64,000 nucleotides of DNA from Oxyruncus cristatus (taxonomy: Eukaryota; Chordata; Aves; Passeriformes; Cotingidae): positions 459,211 to 523,210 of the forward strand of contig VXAY01006712.1 in assembly GCA_013399855.1 (NCBI GenBank), written 5' to 3'. The number at the start of each line of letters is the position of its first letter. The stretch's first letter is position 1. Positions 1 to 10,960 of this stretch are shown here, in pieces. The position numbers and the translations under genes are program-made. The notes below the pieces were generated by a model that saw only the letters and a list, made by a program, of their open reading frames with translations, had not been told where the DNA came from and did no database searches.

Positions 1-2443
1 TTGTCCCATAGTTCTTAGGTTGCATATTATATGAGTGTGCAATGCTTAAGCTGCTTCTGAGGTGGAATACCCAGGTTTTCCTCGCTTGCCTTTTTTCTCA
101 AAAGAAATTATTAAACTCTAATTCTTATGATAGTTCATTCTGTGCAGTCATCCACCACTATAAACTCTATGACTGTTCTGAATTTGCACGTTTGCAGCTC
201 TTAGGTACAGGTTTATCCTCAGTGAAACAGCATTCTACTAGCTTCCTCTTGTTCCTCCTCATTTTTTTCTGGCTCCTTTGTCTCCTGGATTTGTGTCGGT
301 TTTCTTTTTTTATTTCTTTCTTGACATCACGAGCTGCTCACCCATTTCCTTTGTTCCTCAAAGGGTATTGCCTCCTCTATAAACACATGCACCAGCGTGT
401 TTTCTGAGGCTGCTTTTCCTTTCCATTCCTTGAATTCTGGTCTCAGAAAAACAATTTTGCTTCAATACCTCAAGATGAGCACTCTTATTTACCAGTCTTT
501 CCCGTATTTAAACAAGTCTCTCAGAGTGACAGTGACTGTAGCATCGGAGAGCTGGAAGGGGTGAAGCCACCTTCTGTGAGGTACTGCATGCACCTGAAAG
601 CTTTCATTGAAGAACTGCTCTCTACCCTAACTATACTAATATTTTGTTTGGAGAATTTTTGTTCCATTTTAGGCATCATCTGCCTGAAGCCAGACTGGGT
701 AGGCAGAGATGTGACAGCTCTCCACTTTGCCTTGGAATCAGCAGGCCGGGTTGCACTGATTATTCTGCCTTTCATATGGCAAATGAGGACGTACGACTCT
801 TTCACCCAACACATTATGTAAAGACTGATGTTCTCAGCTTACTCAGACAGTGGAATTAGGACAGCATAGGATGCCCCGGACAAGGAGGATAACAAAATTA
901 GGGAATGCAAAAATATGAAGACATTAGGTTGGATGGGTTGCCATAGCTTAAGTCGAAGCGGCACAAACAACAACAGCATCAAAATTCAGAAGCAAAAATT
1001 TGAGTGTGAGATTGCAACTGAGATAAGGTCGTGGAGGGTCCACTAACATCCATATTGCTGGGACATCACTATTCTCCTGCTGCTAGATGGGTAAAAGGTA
1101 ACCTAAAATCCCATCCTGCACTGCAATCACTCCTTCTGGAGCATTGAAGAAATATCTTGAAGGCTTTCCTTCAAAGTAAGGAAGTTCCTTTGGGTTGTTC
1201 TGGATTTACTGCTACCCAGGCAAAACTGCAACGGGCAGATTTAATCACTTGGCACCATTAAGGCACTTGGGTGAGGTTATCTTTTAAAACAGCTCATTTT
1301 CTTAAGAACAAATACAGATTCAGTAAATTTTGCAGTTTGTCCTGCACGTACCTCTTATATATCTAAACCCAGTCTGAAAAGTAACAACGTCCTAGATTCT
1401 CCTCAGTTTTAGAGTTCAATTTTTCAGTGTTTATTTGCTTAAATCTCACTAAATATGAAAAAGACTTGTATGTGCTTTGTACCTAAGGTACTGCTAATGA
1501 ACTAATGGGAGGGCAAATTCATCTTCACATTTATTTTGATGGATTCTAAAATGGCTACAGCTTGTAAACATGTGAAAACTTTACTATTTATGTTATTTAA
1601 CAATTATGCCAATATTTGTGGTCCAACTGTTTACAGACTGGTTTTGTCAAGGGGAACTGACTTCAGGAATCACAGAATTTTTTGACCTTTGACGTATGCA
1701 CTCAAGGGCCTTTACAATACAAGCCACTAAAAATGTTGTGAATATAACTGCACAACCTCTCCGAAAAGTGTAGCACGTGTCATGTTAAACATCCTCTACT
1801 TCAGGATAAATATTAGAATGAAAATGCAGACTGAATGTGAGCAATCTGAGTTTATCAAAATGTACTCTTTGATCTGAAACGCAAGTAGAAAAACACATTG
1901 AAGTGGGGCTTACACTCCCACAGAGTTAAAAACAAAGCATACTTTTGCTACTGACGAATAATCTGCCAGTATGTCTTCTTTGTCACTCAAAAAGAGTTGT
2001 CCAGTTGTAGTGGAGGTAATTCCACAACTACTGAAGGTACACCGTATTCAGAGTATACACATGTACACCAACATATTTCAACTACGATTTAAGAAAGCCT
2101 GTTTTAGAGACAGAAGAGTAATTCAGGTCTTGGCCAGGTTGAAATTCCCAGCTGCAACTTTTTATTTCTGTGGATATTAGTACAGTAGAAAGAATGCTGA
2201 AACTCGTGGTATTAATTTGTAATCAGCCATGAAGTGATGAAGAAGGCCTTTTGTTACCAGACTGGATTGCAAATCCTGAATTTACTCCTGAAAAACATCA
2301 TTCTGTAACCCCCTGCAAATCTTAAATTACTACAACTAGCGTGCCATCAATTACATCACTATTATTGGGAAAGATATGACAATCTGCACTCTTCACATTA
2401 CCTGTATTAATGTCTGTCTTGCTTTTGTCGTTTTCTTTCTTAG
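1..2443 (+). other. DIRAS2: Probable DIRAS2 intron 1 (3' part)
   Basis: No supported coding exon or recognisable repeat is visible. The stretch is AT-rich and ends in a long pyrimidine tract followed by TAG at 2441-2443, just upstream of the DIRAS2 start codon. In other vertebrates the DIRAS2 coding region sits in one 3' exon behind a non-coding 5' exon, so this is inferred to be intron. The 121-codon frame at 42-407 is compositionally biased (Leu/Phe-rich) and resembles no known family to me. Confidence 0.55.
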
Positions 2444-2458
2444 AATTTTCCCCCCTAG
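2412..2458 (+). promoter_or_regulatory. Splice acceptor region before the DIRAS2 coding exon
   Basis: A pyrimidine-rich tract (about 2415-2442) leads into TAG at 2441-2443. A second candidate, a run of T and C ending in TAG, lies at 2456-2458. Either would open the coding exon 26 or 41 bases before the ATG at 2484, so the choice changes only the 5' UTR. The upstream site has the longer tract and is favoured. Confidence 0.55.
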
Positions 2459-2483
2459 CTGATCAAGTGACACACAGAGAAAC

Positions 2484-3083
2484 ATGCCTGAGCAAAGCAA
2501 CGATTACAGGGTAGTTGTGTTTGGAGCTGGAGGAGTGGGCAAAAGTTCCTTGGTTTTGAGGTTCGTGAAAGGCACTTTCAGAGAGAGCTACATCCCCACC
2601 ATTGAAGACACCTACAGGCAGGTGATCAGCTGTGATAAGAGCATCTGTACTTTGCAGATAACCGACACTACGGGGAGCCATCAGTTTCCAGCCATGCAAC
2701 GTCTTTCCATTTCTAAAGGACACGCTTTTATCCTGGTTTACTCGATCACCAGCCGGCAGTCCTTGGAGGAACTCAAGCCAATCTATGAACAAATATGTCA
2801 GATTAAAGGAGACATAGAAAGCATTCCAATAATGCTCGTGGGGAACAAAAACGATGAGAACCAAAATCGAGAGGTGGACAGCAGTGAAGGAGAAGCCATG
2901 GCTAAGAAGTGGAAATGTGCCTTCATGGAGACTTCTGCCAAGACGAACCACAACGTGAAAGAGTTATTCCAAGAATTGCTCAACCTGGAGAAACGCAGGA
3001 CTGTGAGTTTACAAATTGATGGCAAGAAAAGCAAGCAGCAGAAAAGGAAGGAGAAGCTGAAAGGCAAATGTGTGGTGATGTGA
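2484..3083 (+). CDS. DIRAS2: GTP-binding protein Di-Ras2
   Basis: Complete 199-aa Ras-superfamily small GTPase in one exon, the usual length for this family. Visible motifs: P-loop GAGGVGKS at residues 14-21; effector/switch I region [11 protein letters not shown] around 34-44 with the conserved Thr39; DTTG at 61-64 followed by Ser65 where Ras has Gln61; NKND at 121-124; ETSAK at 149-153; a Lys-rich tail about 180-195; and a CAAX end CVVM at 196-199, a prenylation signal for membrane anchoring. It is called DIRAS2 rather than DIRAS1 from [25 protein letters not shown] and the [20 protein letters not shown] tail. The family is known to have low intrinsic GTPase activity, consistent with Ser65, and to be mainly neuronal. 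The start is the first ATG after the splice acceptor and gives the conserved N-terminus MPEQSNDYR. The frame is intact. Compared with the mammalian protein as I remember it, changes cluster around residues 123-142, after the guanine-specificity motif. Confidence 0.97.
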   Translation: MPEQSNDYRVVVFGAGGVGKSSLVLRFVKGTFRESYIPTIEDTYRQVISCDKSICTLQITDTTGSHQFPAMQRLSISKGHAFILVYSITSRQSLEELKPIYEQICQIKGDIESIPIMLVGNKNDENQNREVDSSEGEAMAKKWKCAFMETSAKTNHNVKELFQELLNLEKRRTVSLQIDGKKSKQQKRKEKLKGKCVVM

Positions 3084-3595
3084 AATTGCATTGTCAGAAG
3101 TCAGCTGTGAAGTCTTACCTGAGAACATGCATGTAAAACCTATAGGCACCAAACAACCACGCAAGATCCTGTTTATTAGTATCTGTTCTGGAAGAAATCT
3201 TCAGATTTTGAAAAAATTAGGTACTGTTTTTGCCATGACAAAAATCAACAAATGAAAAAGCATGCACTCAATGAAAATAAGTAAGGAACAAAAGGAAAGA
3301 TGCCCCAGGATACCTAATTTTGTAATTTACAGAAAAGAGAAATTTTCATCATTCACATAATGTGAAAGAGTTGGAAGTCAACTTAGTATATTTTCATTTG
3401 TATATAACTGCAAGAGAAAGCATGTATAATGTTCAGAAGAAAATCAAAGAAATAGTTGTGAAGAAATCTAGAACATACAAATGCATTCTAATTGGCATTA
3501 ATCATTTTCTTTAAGAATGCTGTGAACAAAAAATTCTGTGCCATTTTCATTACTGACTGGTGGACAGTGTGCATAAGATAGTTTTGGATCTGCCA

Positions 3596-3601
3596 AATAA
3601 A
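3596..3601 (+). terminator. First AATAAA poly(A) signal after DIRAS2 stop
   Basis: Canonical AATAAA hexamer about 510 bases past the stop codon, the nearest of several candidates. Use of this site is inference. Confidence 0.3.
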
Positions 3602-5039
3602 TGAACTATTGCACAGTAAAAGGAAATGTGGGTATAGCAGTTAAAAGGAACTGATATTATATCTACCCCTCAGCATGATATTCCTTTCTAGTGGGATGCA
3701 GTATTTGAACTGAAGGTTGTGGAAAAGACAGTCCCTGAAGGAGAGATGGAGATCATCTGCTTTTCTGGACTCGCTGCTTCAAGAATGACCTGTGTTCCTG
3801 GCCCAAATATGTTTCAGAAGAACAGAGAATGTGAGATTGTACAAAAATGGTGTACATAAAAAAACAGAAAGCCTCCCCAGGGAGGACTGACTGGGGAGTC
3901 CCCTGAAAAACCTGGGTGGGAAAGACTTGGTTCAAATGCTGCTACTGGTTAAATGATGGTGTGATTAGTGAATGAATGGAATGTCTTTTGAACTGGTGAA
4001 CTGGTGGTACCCTTGGATAGGGGTCAATGTTTTTATTCAAATTATTACATTAAATGAGTGATGCTTCTTGACACTACATATTCCAATCAGAATGGGGTTA
4101 TGTTTCTGCACTACTACATCTACTGCCTTTATATTGTCTGAAGAGTTTTATATTTGCCATTTAAATTCATGATTTGAACTGCAGTGACTATTTATAGAAC
4201 CAAATCCTACATCTGGAGTTAGGGCCCACCAGAGTCACTAGGAGAAGATTTTCTGGGATAAGCACTACAGGATTTGGCATATTAAGGGTTGCAGTCAGTA
4301 CTGTGTTACAATGCAATACAGAGTTCAGAATAGAAAACCAAAATATTTAAAACACTCTGTCAGGGGAAACTGCTCTCCTCAAAACCTTTGAAAAGGGAAA
4401 AGTTGTGCAAAATGTGAGCTTTCCTGGATGTCTCTCCAAAGCTTTTTTAAAAAGTAATATGAATGACTGAAGTATGAATCCTACTGATAACAAAGGCCAT
4501 CTAAGATAAAATAAGCACATAAAATTTTTAATGCACACATTAAAATTGCATAAGTCACAATTTGCACCTTAGGAACTGCTTCGAACCAATAAAAAAGCCT
4601 ACCGTATTTTTAGTAAATGTTTATGTCAAGAAACATGGCAAAATGAAGTCAAGTACTAATATTATTAGCATGCATGCTGTTGCATTATAAATATCTTCCA
4701 GGAGATGCTCAAATGCAGTAATTGCATTAAAAATTGCTACCTTGTTTCTCTCAGAGTTATTGCTTGCTTACCTTCCACCTTTCTAACAAATGCGTCACAA
4801 GTAGAGTGATAGTATACATTTCTTTGAGCAAGAATTGCTATTAGCACTGTGTAGAAAGGAGCACAACTTTTGTAATTTGCTCAGAAGAAATTCTGGCACC
4901 AGTAGAATCAAGTGTGAAGCTCCTACTGATTTCAGAGACACTTTTTTTTGTGTGTGTTTACTTCATTGCATTAGAAGAGAAAACTGTAAAGGCCATGGAA
5001 AAAAGCTAAGGTTCTCCATTGACAATAAATTCCTGGCTC

Positions 5040-5225
5040 TTACACAGCACTCTTTCTCCATAAATCTCAAAGCACTTTGCAAAAAGGATGACAGCATCAT
5101 TATCTTAACTTCTCAGGTGGTGAAAGTGAGGTGTGAAGAGAGGAAACCACTGCAGGTAGGTTGCCTAGTGGGTTAGTGGCAGACCCAAAAGCAGATCTCC
5201 TCTGTCCCAGTTCAGTGCTCACTCT
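5040..5225 (-). repeat. Old MIR/CORE-SINE-like copy
   Basis: On the plus strand the order of words matches a reversed MIR: 'tctcaaagcactttgcaaa', then 'cagcatcattatctt', then 'gtgaagagaggaaacc', then 'ggttagtggcagaccc', then 'ctcctctgtcccagttcagtgctc'-type sequence. This is the familiar layout of antisense MIR elements. The copy is diverged and has no clear target duplications. It would be an ancient amniote insertion. Recognition is from memory of the consensus. Confidence 0.55.
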
Positions 5226-6600
5226 GTGTTTTGTCAGACTGTCTCTTCACATTCTTAAATAGTTTCTGAAACACATAAACAAGTCTGGTTTGGCTTACAC
5301 AGCCAAGTGCATCTTTCTTGACTGTCTGTCAATAAATCAAACAGTATTTCCAGATCAGGGATGCAAAGCATTTAAAAGCACTATGTTTAGTAAGACTTTT
5401 ATAAATGTTTAAACATTGACTGTGTAAAAAAAAATTGCTGATGATAACTCAACATCACAGCATTGGATCCTGTGGATGAAGGTAGGAAAAAAACATGATT
5501 AACCTTAAGGAGAATACAGAGATCAAAAATTAGAGAGGTTGCCCACAGATGCTAACACACCAGTGCCAAAGGTCATCATGCATGGCACATGCCTTAGAAG
5601 CCAGCATGGAATAATGATAGAAAATCAAAGAGGAAAAAAAAAAAAGGCTATATATAAAGGACCTTTTTATATTATTTCTTTAACTGGAGAAATAATTTAC
5701 ATAGTAAAGTATCTTGCAGAAGTACAATATAGGGGATCTGAATTACTTAAAATGTACTGACTGCAAAGATATCACAGGCTGAAATTTGGCCCTGGACTTT
5801 TTTCTGAATGTGCCTCATAGCAAGGAAAGAGTAATTGTATGGCAAATACGGAAATAAAACAAGTAGCTGCCAATGTTAGGCTTGAGGACTTTTTCCTTTA
5901 GTTCCCAGTTGATTCCTCACCTGCTACACTATAAGCCATGAAGTATTTCATGGACTTGCATGTATAAAAGCAAGGCCAGTACAGAAGCAATATTACTCAA
6001 GGACCACAGACTCAAAAGAGAAGATATTTTATACCCTTGCATTGCCATCCTAGTTTATACTATTAGATTTTACATATCTTGCATACATGTGAGCTGGTTG
6101 AAAGCATTTGTTTTGCTATTACTTATAGAATTATTTTTTTTAATACAGAAAAAATATAAGGTAAATTAAGAAAATATACAGCTTTATTACATTTTGTGTT
6201 TTATTTGGGAATGTGGTATAATAATCTCTTTAAAAAGTATTTAAAGTATTTAAAATATGTAAGGTCTACAGTGAATTTTAGCACCCAAAAAATATGATCT
6301 AGACAAAATGAATCTTTAAAATGCATGTTTTTATATGTATATGTGAAATATTAAGTATATAGTTATCACAAAAATGTGTTGTTGCAATTTTCTTAGCAAA
6401 TGTTTTATTTGAAACCTGGATATGAAGTAATTTGTGCCTACAAGTTTCCATATGTGTGGTGACGTTCTGAACATACAAAATAAAGTTTTAAATCCAAACA
6501 TAAGTTTAGAAGAAGTCTTGTTGATGCCTGCATTGTGTTTGTTTTGTAAGTATATCATATATTTTTTAAAACTGTAAATCAATTCTTTAAACATAAATAG

Positions 6601-8923
6601 ATTCTTACATGCTAGGCAGAGTCCCAGAGTCTTCAGCTATACAAATCAGTCCTGAGTGAATTGGAGCAGTATTATCTCATCTAATATTTACCCTTCTTTT
6701 ATTATACTGTGGCAAATACCTACCTTTCAAAGCAGTCTACCTTCATTAAAAAAAAACAAACAAAAACAAAAAAACCTTTAAGGGTGTTCCTTTCAGCCAG
6801 TAAAAATCAAAATCATTCTGGAAGCTAGTCTATATCTTAATGTTTACTTACAAATAATGGAGTATAAAACATTGTGCTTGTGAAAAATTGAAACTTGCTA
6901 TATGGATCCTGCTATTGCTCCTCATTTCTATCAAATTCCTGGTATTTTTGCAAAATTTGCTACCACTGCAATTTATATTACCACCTCTTGCAAAAAATGT
7001 CAAATACAATACTTTAATACTTCTTGCAATACAGAAGATGCAGTAACAGCAGTTCAGTTAAATAATTATTTCTCTTTGTAATCAATAATTCATATTTCAC
7101 TAAGAGGGGAATCAAAAAACAGGCTTGAATACTTATGCATGTTGATAGTCATTTGAACCAGTGATGAAATATCGAGTATTTATTGCAGATTTCATGTCAC
7201 TGCACACGGCAGTCCAAAAAGCATTTTATTTTTAGTAAGAAAACACCCCAGGACTCTTATTAATTCCTATTGCTCCTTTTTTTTTTTTCTTATAAGGTGC
7301 CATCATTTACTATGCTTTGTCCTGGTTCTCTTAGAGCCTGCTGTACAACAGTGAATTTTGCACAATTCAGTCATTAATTGCTTTATAAGTGTTTACCATA
7401 CCATATTCCACAGAAACACCAGAAGCATCACAAAATTCACCACCCTTTAATTTTGTTTTGGTCATTTGTTGCTATTGATGTTTCCCAGTGGAAAATATTT
7501 TCGTTTTTAACACTTACCCTCATACAAACTTGTGAATTCTTGTCATATTTAGTTCATTGGCATTTAAACTGGCATTCTCACCCACCTTCTGTGCACATTT
7601 TCTAATTAATCTACAAATTTATTTCATGTATTAAAGTGTGTCTAAAGTCCAGCTCCACTAAAACTGTAAAGAGAAGGAGAGCTGAGCTTGAGTACCTTTG
7701 AAAGTGCATACCTGGATGCTCTTTGCAAAGGACCCAGAATCTTCTCTAAATTAACCAGAGGAATAAAGGGTATAGAGAAAACATTCAGCCTCTTTTGTTT
7801 CATATAATTTATCTTGATCGAGTACTACTTTTTTATAATGAGTTATAGTGGTCCTACTGAAATGACAAGGAAACTGAAGGGCAAAGGAAGATTTGTTGTT
7901 CAGGCTGATGCATGTCTATCACACTCAGATGGCGAGGAGTGGCCTGCAATGGATCCTGCAAGGGCATCTCTAGTCTCAGGTTCTCAGATCACAGCGCAGC
8001 CTGCGAGGGTGGTGCGAGTGGTGCACACCACATCCCACCCCAAAACTGAAGTCAACTTCTCTGGGCCTCTACACCTGATGATCTGAAAGCTGTGGGTGAC
8101 AGTGTCTGTCACATGGAAATTACTGTAGTACTTCATTCATTTCAGTGGAGAAAGCAGGAAATAAAGAAGCGGAAGAGGTGTTCTTTTGTAAGACTTGTAT
8201 GGCAAATATCTTTATTCAATATGTAAGATGAGAAAGGTTATTCTATGTTAGCTTTTGGGGGGGCGTGGGGTGAGCATTGAGGTGCCATTCACTTTAACAT
8301 ATATCTGCTATACAGTAGCTTTTGTCCAGAGTTGCTGTAAATATCCTTTGCCTCTTGAATTTCCTTCCTTTCTTTGGTGGTTCAGTTCTTGCTGTTGTTG
8401 AGATGGGTCCTTAAAAAAGACTGTTGGCCTATATATTAATTTATAACCACATTACAATGGCACTGTATGCTTAGGCATATGAATTTAATTCCAGATTTTG
8501 CCTATGGGCCAACTGTCCCTGGCACAGTTGGGTCATTGTAATAAAGAGGTAGAAGAATTATAATTTGGCAGGGGAAGTAAGAGCGCAGAAAATGGGAATG
8601 TCAGAAGACTTTACATTTTACAGAACTCACTATTTTTTTTAAAAAAAAAAGTGAGATCAGTGAGGACACCTGAAAGTATTTTCCAGAAAAAAAAAGTCAA
8701 TATTGAGTGGTCTTACTGAGCTGCACTAAGGATGACTCTTCTTACAGACATCACGAGGAGGTAACACAAGGTTGCCTCAAGTAAGTGGGTTACATAAGGA
8801 GAGCAATTGCTACTCACTCAGTGATCTATTTGAATCTGTAACCTCTTATAAAAGCAACTCATATGGCTTATATGACCGTGTAGGGGAACATACTAGCCAC
8901 AGGGATTTAGCTCTCCTGTCCTT
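6601..8923. other. Intergenic, nothing recognised
   Basis: AT-rich unique-looking DNA with short A and T runs (for example 6748-6774 and 8632-8651). The slightly GC-richer patch at about 7,850-8,090 contains a 90-codon open frame with no recognisable domain. Confidence 0.5.
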
Positions 8924-9517
8924 CCTCTTGCACTAGTTTTGGCTGGGGTAGGGTTAATTTTCTTCATAGTGGCTAGTATGGGACTGTGTTTTGGATGTGT
9001 GCTGAACACAGCCTTGCTAATATAAAGATGCTTCTGTTATTGCTGAGCAGGGCTTACAAAGAGCCAAGGCCTTTTCTGCTTCCCCTACTGCATGCTGGCG
9101 AGGGGGCTGGGCGTGCACCAGAAGCTGGGAGCAGACACAGCCGATGCCAGCTGACCCTGCCATACCATAAAGTGTCATGCTCAACATATGAAGCTGGGTG
9201 ACAAAAGAGGAGGGGGGCAATTCAGAGTGATGGGGTTTTGTCTTTCCAAGTGGCCATTAGGAATGATGTGGCTGTGCTCTCCCGGAGATGGCTGAACACA
9301 TGCCTGCCCATGGGAAGCAGTGAATTCATTCCTTGTGTGGCTTTTCTTGTGTGTGCAGTTTTGCTTTGCCTGCCAACCTATCAATCTGTCTCCATCACAT
9401 GCCATGATTTTTTTCACTTTTGCTTTCACAGTCCTCTCCCTGATCCCACTGGTGGGGGATGAGCAAGCAGCTGATGTGGTGCCCCCTTGTCTGCTGGGGT
9501 TAGGCCACAACACCTCT
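8924..9517 (+). repeat. 5-bp target-site duplications CCTCT around solo LTR
   Basis: CCTCT occurs at 8924-8928 immediately before a TG and again at 9513-9517 immediately after a CA. This fixes both ends of the inserted LTR. A 5-bp duplication is typical of ERVL-type integration. Confidence 0.85.
8929..9512 (+). mobile_element. Solo LTR of an avian ERVL-like endogenous retrovirus
   Basis: The element runs from TG at 8929 to CA at 9512. Its opening 'ttttggctggggtagggtta' and closing 'ctgctggggttaggccacaa' parts match a common bird LTR family known to me. No internal retroviral sequence or second LTR lies nearby, so it is a solo LTR left by recombination between two LTRs. The promoter region has decayed: the expected TATA area near 9185 reads 'catatgaag', and the ATTAAA-like poly(A) signal near 9380 reads 'atcaat'. 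Open frames at 8986-9201, 9181-9513 and 9238-9574 overlap this non-coding LTR and are not genes. Confidence 0.88.
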
Positions 9518-10080
9518 TTAGTGTGGGCAGCCCATTTTCCCTCTACATGGAGAGACAGATGTTCTCCTCAATGAGGTGAGATGACCTCTACAGGTGTGAA
9601 CAACAGGCCCTTTTCTTCTACAAAGCCCACACTGGTCAAGCCTTGCTTTTTACAATGACATAAAAAACTGACTGGAACAACAAAGTCTAATACAGTGGCA
9701 AGGGAAAGCAAGATACTTTTATAGAAACATGTTTGTCAGCATCCAAAGAATAGTATATTTATATGCACCTCTATGAGGTGCATGTTCATGTACCAAAAAA
9801 TGGTGAAAGACAGTGTTAGAAGAGAGAAGCAGAGTTACAGAAGTGGCTTTTCTTGGGATGCTGAATGCAGAGAGAGGGTCAATATGTTTAGTTTCAATGG
9901 TAATATTTAAGAAGGATGAAATAAAGGAGGCAAAAAATCAACTGCATGTTCTTGGAATTATCCTAATAATAAAATCCATTAGGACACAGATCAGTCATAG
10001 TAAATAGCAGTCAATATGAACATTAAAAAAAGGTTAGGGTAAAAGAAACTATCTTAAATTCTGTCCTTCCGTTTTGCTGG
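9518..10080. other. Intergenic, nothing recognised
   Basis: Unique-looking AT-rich DNA with no frame, repeat or RNA that I can support. Confidence 0.5.
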
Positions 10081-10149
10081 GTGTTATGATCCACATACTA
10101 AAATTATTAGAAAAATGCCTCTGCCCAAATTAAGGTGCAAACAAGACCA

Positions 10150-10960
10150 TATATCTAAATCAATAGTATGTATTTTATTTAACAGTAAACGTGAGGCAGA
10201 GAGAGGGAGATAGAAATAGGAAAAAGGCGGTAGCAGGGAAGAAAGGTAGTGACAGAGAGAGATTAAATAGAAAGTGTATCACCACTCCTTGGAATCCAAC
10301 AGCATCTCACAGCTCCTCTTCTTCTGGCCTTCTCGGTGGTGAGGGTCCTGCAAAACACAGAGTCCAGTGGATTCATATTTGTTCAGGAAATGCCCAGACA
10401 GCTCCCCCATGGCAGTTTTACAGTCTCTTACAGCAGGCTCTGGGTTTGTTGCATCACTTGGATCACGCTCAGTCCTCTGCTGGCAGCAGGCCTCAGGAAT
10501 GAGAAGAGGGCACTTTGGGGGTCTGTGATGGTTTATGACCCCTTCTCAGCTGCCTCTCACGTGAATGTCCTGTGTGTATGTGGCCTCCCTGTAAGTGAGG
10601 GTCACCTCTGTTTGGTGTGGAGAGATTTCACCATCACACACCCAAAACCCTTCTCCTCCTCCACCAACTGAGCCTTGTCTACTTCTCCTGAGAAAATTAG
10701 ACAGTAGTTGTATCTCAAGTTCCCATCACAGTCCAAATCCCAGTCAAGAGGTATATTGGGGTGGGCAGTGTATGCTTTGGGGGTCCCAGAAAGGCAGTTT
10801 CTTCCTTGCAGTATGATAAAAAAAGTCCATGATTTTGATAATGTTGAAGACATTAACAACATTTTGGCCTCTCACACTGGCATAGCCATATTTGTCCAAG
10901 GTTGCTCTCCTATTTCTTTTCAAACACAAACCTGAATCTAAGAATGGCTTCATTCTGAAA
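10150..10960 (-). repeat. Possible retroviral LTR or other dispersed repeat
   Basis: This block is more GC-rich than its flanks. It starts near a TTTATT (minus-strand AATAAA) at about 10175 and contains a purine-rich stretch (10190-10265). It resembles in style and vocabulary passerine LTRs I have seen, for example 'ccagtggattcatatttgtt' followed by 'gcccagacagctccccca'. I could not find ends with TG/CA and flanking duplications, so boundaries, strand and class are uncertain. Overlapping open frames of 64-111 codons on both strands fit a non-coding repeat. Confidence 0.33.

Larger units (their letters stand above)
3084..6600 (+). other. DIRAS2: Probable DIRAS2 3' UTR and downstream flank
   Basis: No recognisable coding sequence follows the stop codon. 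The stretch is AT-rich with many ATTTA-type motifs and several AATAAA hexamers: 3596-3601, 5024-5029, 5331-5336, 5853-5858 and 6479-6484. Neuronal GTPase genes often have long 3' UTRs, so the transcript may run several kilobases here, but the true end cannot be read from sequence alone. An old MIR-like SINE copy lies inside it. The short frames here look like chance. Confidence 0.4.

Noticed and set aside
42..407. 121-codon open frame on the plus strand
   Set aside because: Leu/Phe-rich, pyrimidine-biased translation without a domain; lies in a probable intron with no codon signature.
2463..3091. Open frames of 162 and 97 codons antisense to DIRAS2
   Set aside because: Shadow frames of a highly conserved coding exon; no independent support.
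8986..9574. Several 67-110 codon frames near 9.0-9.6 kb
   Set aside because: They lie mainly within the solo LTR bounded by CCTCT, so are non-coding repeat.
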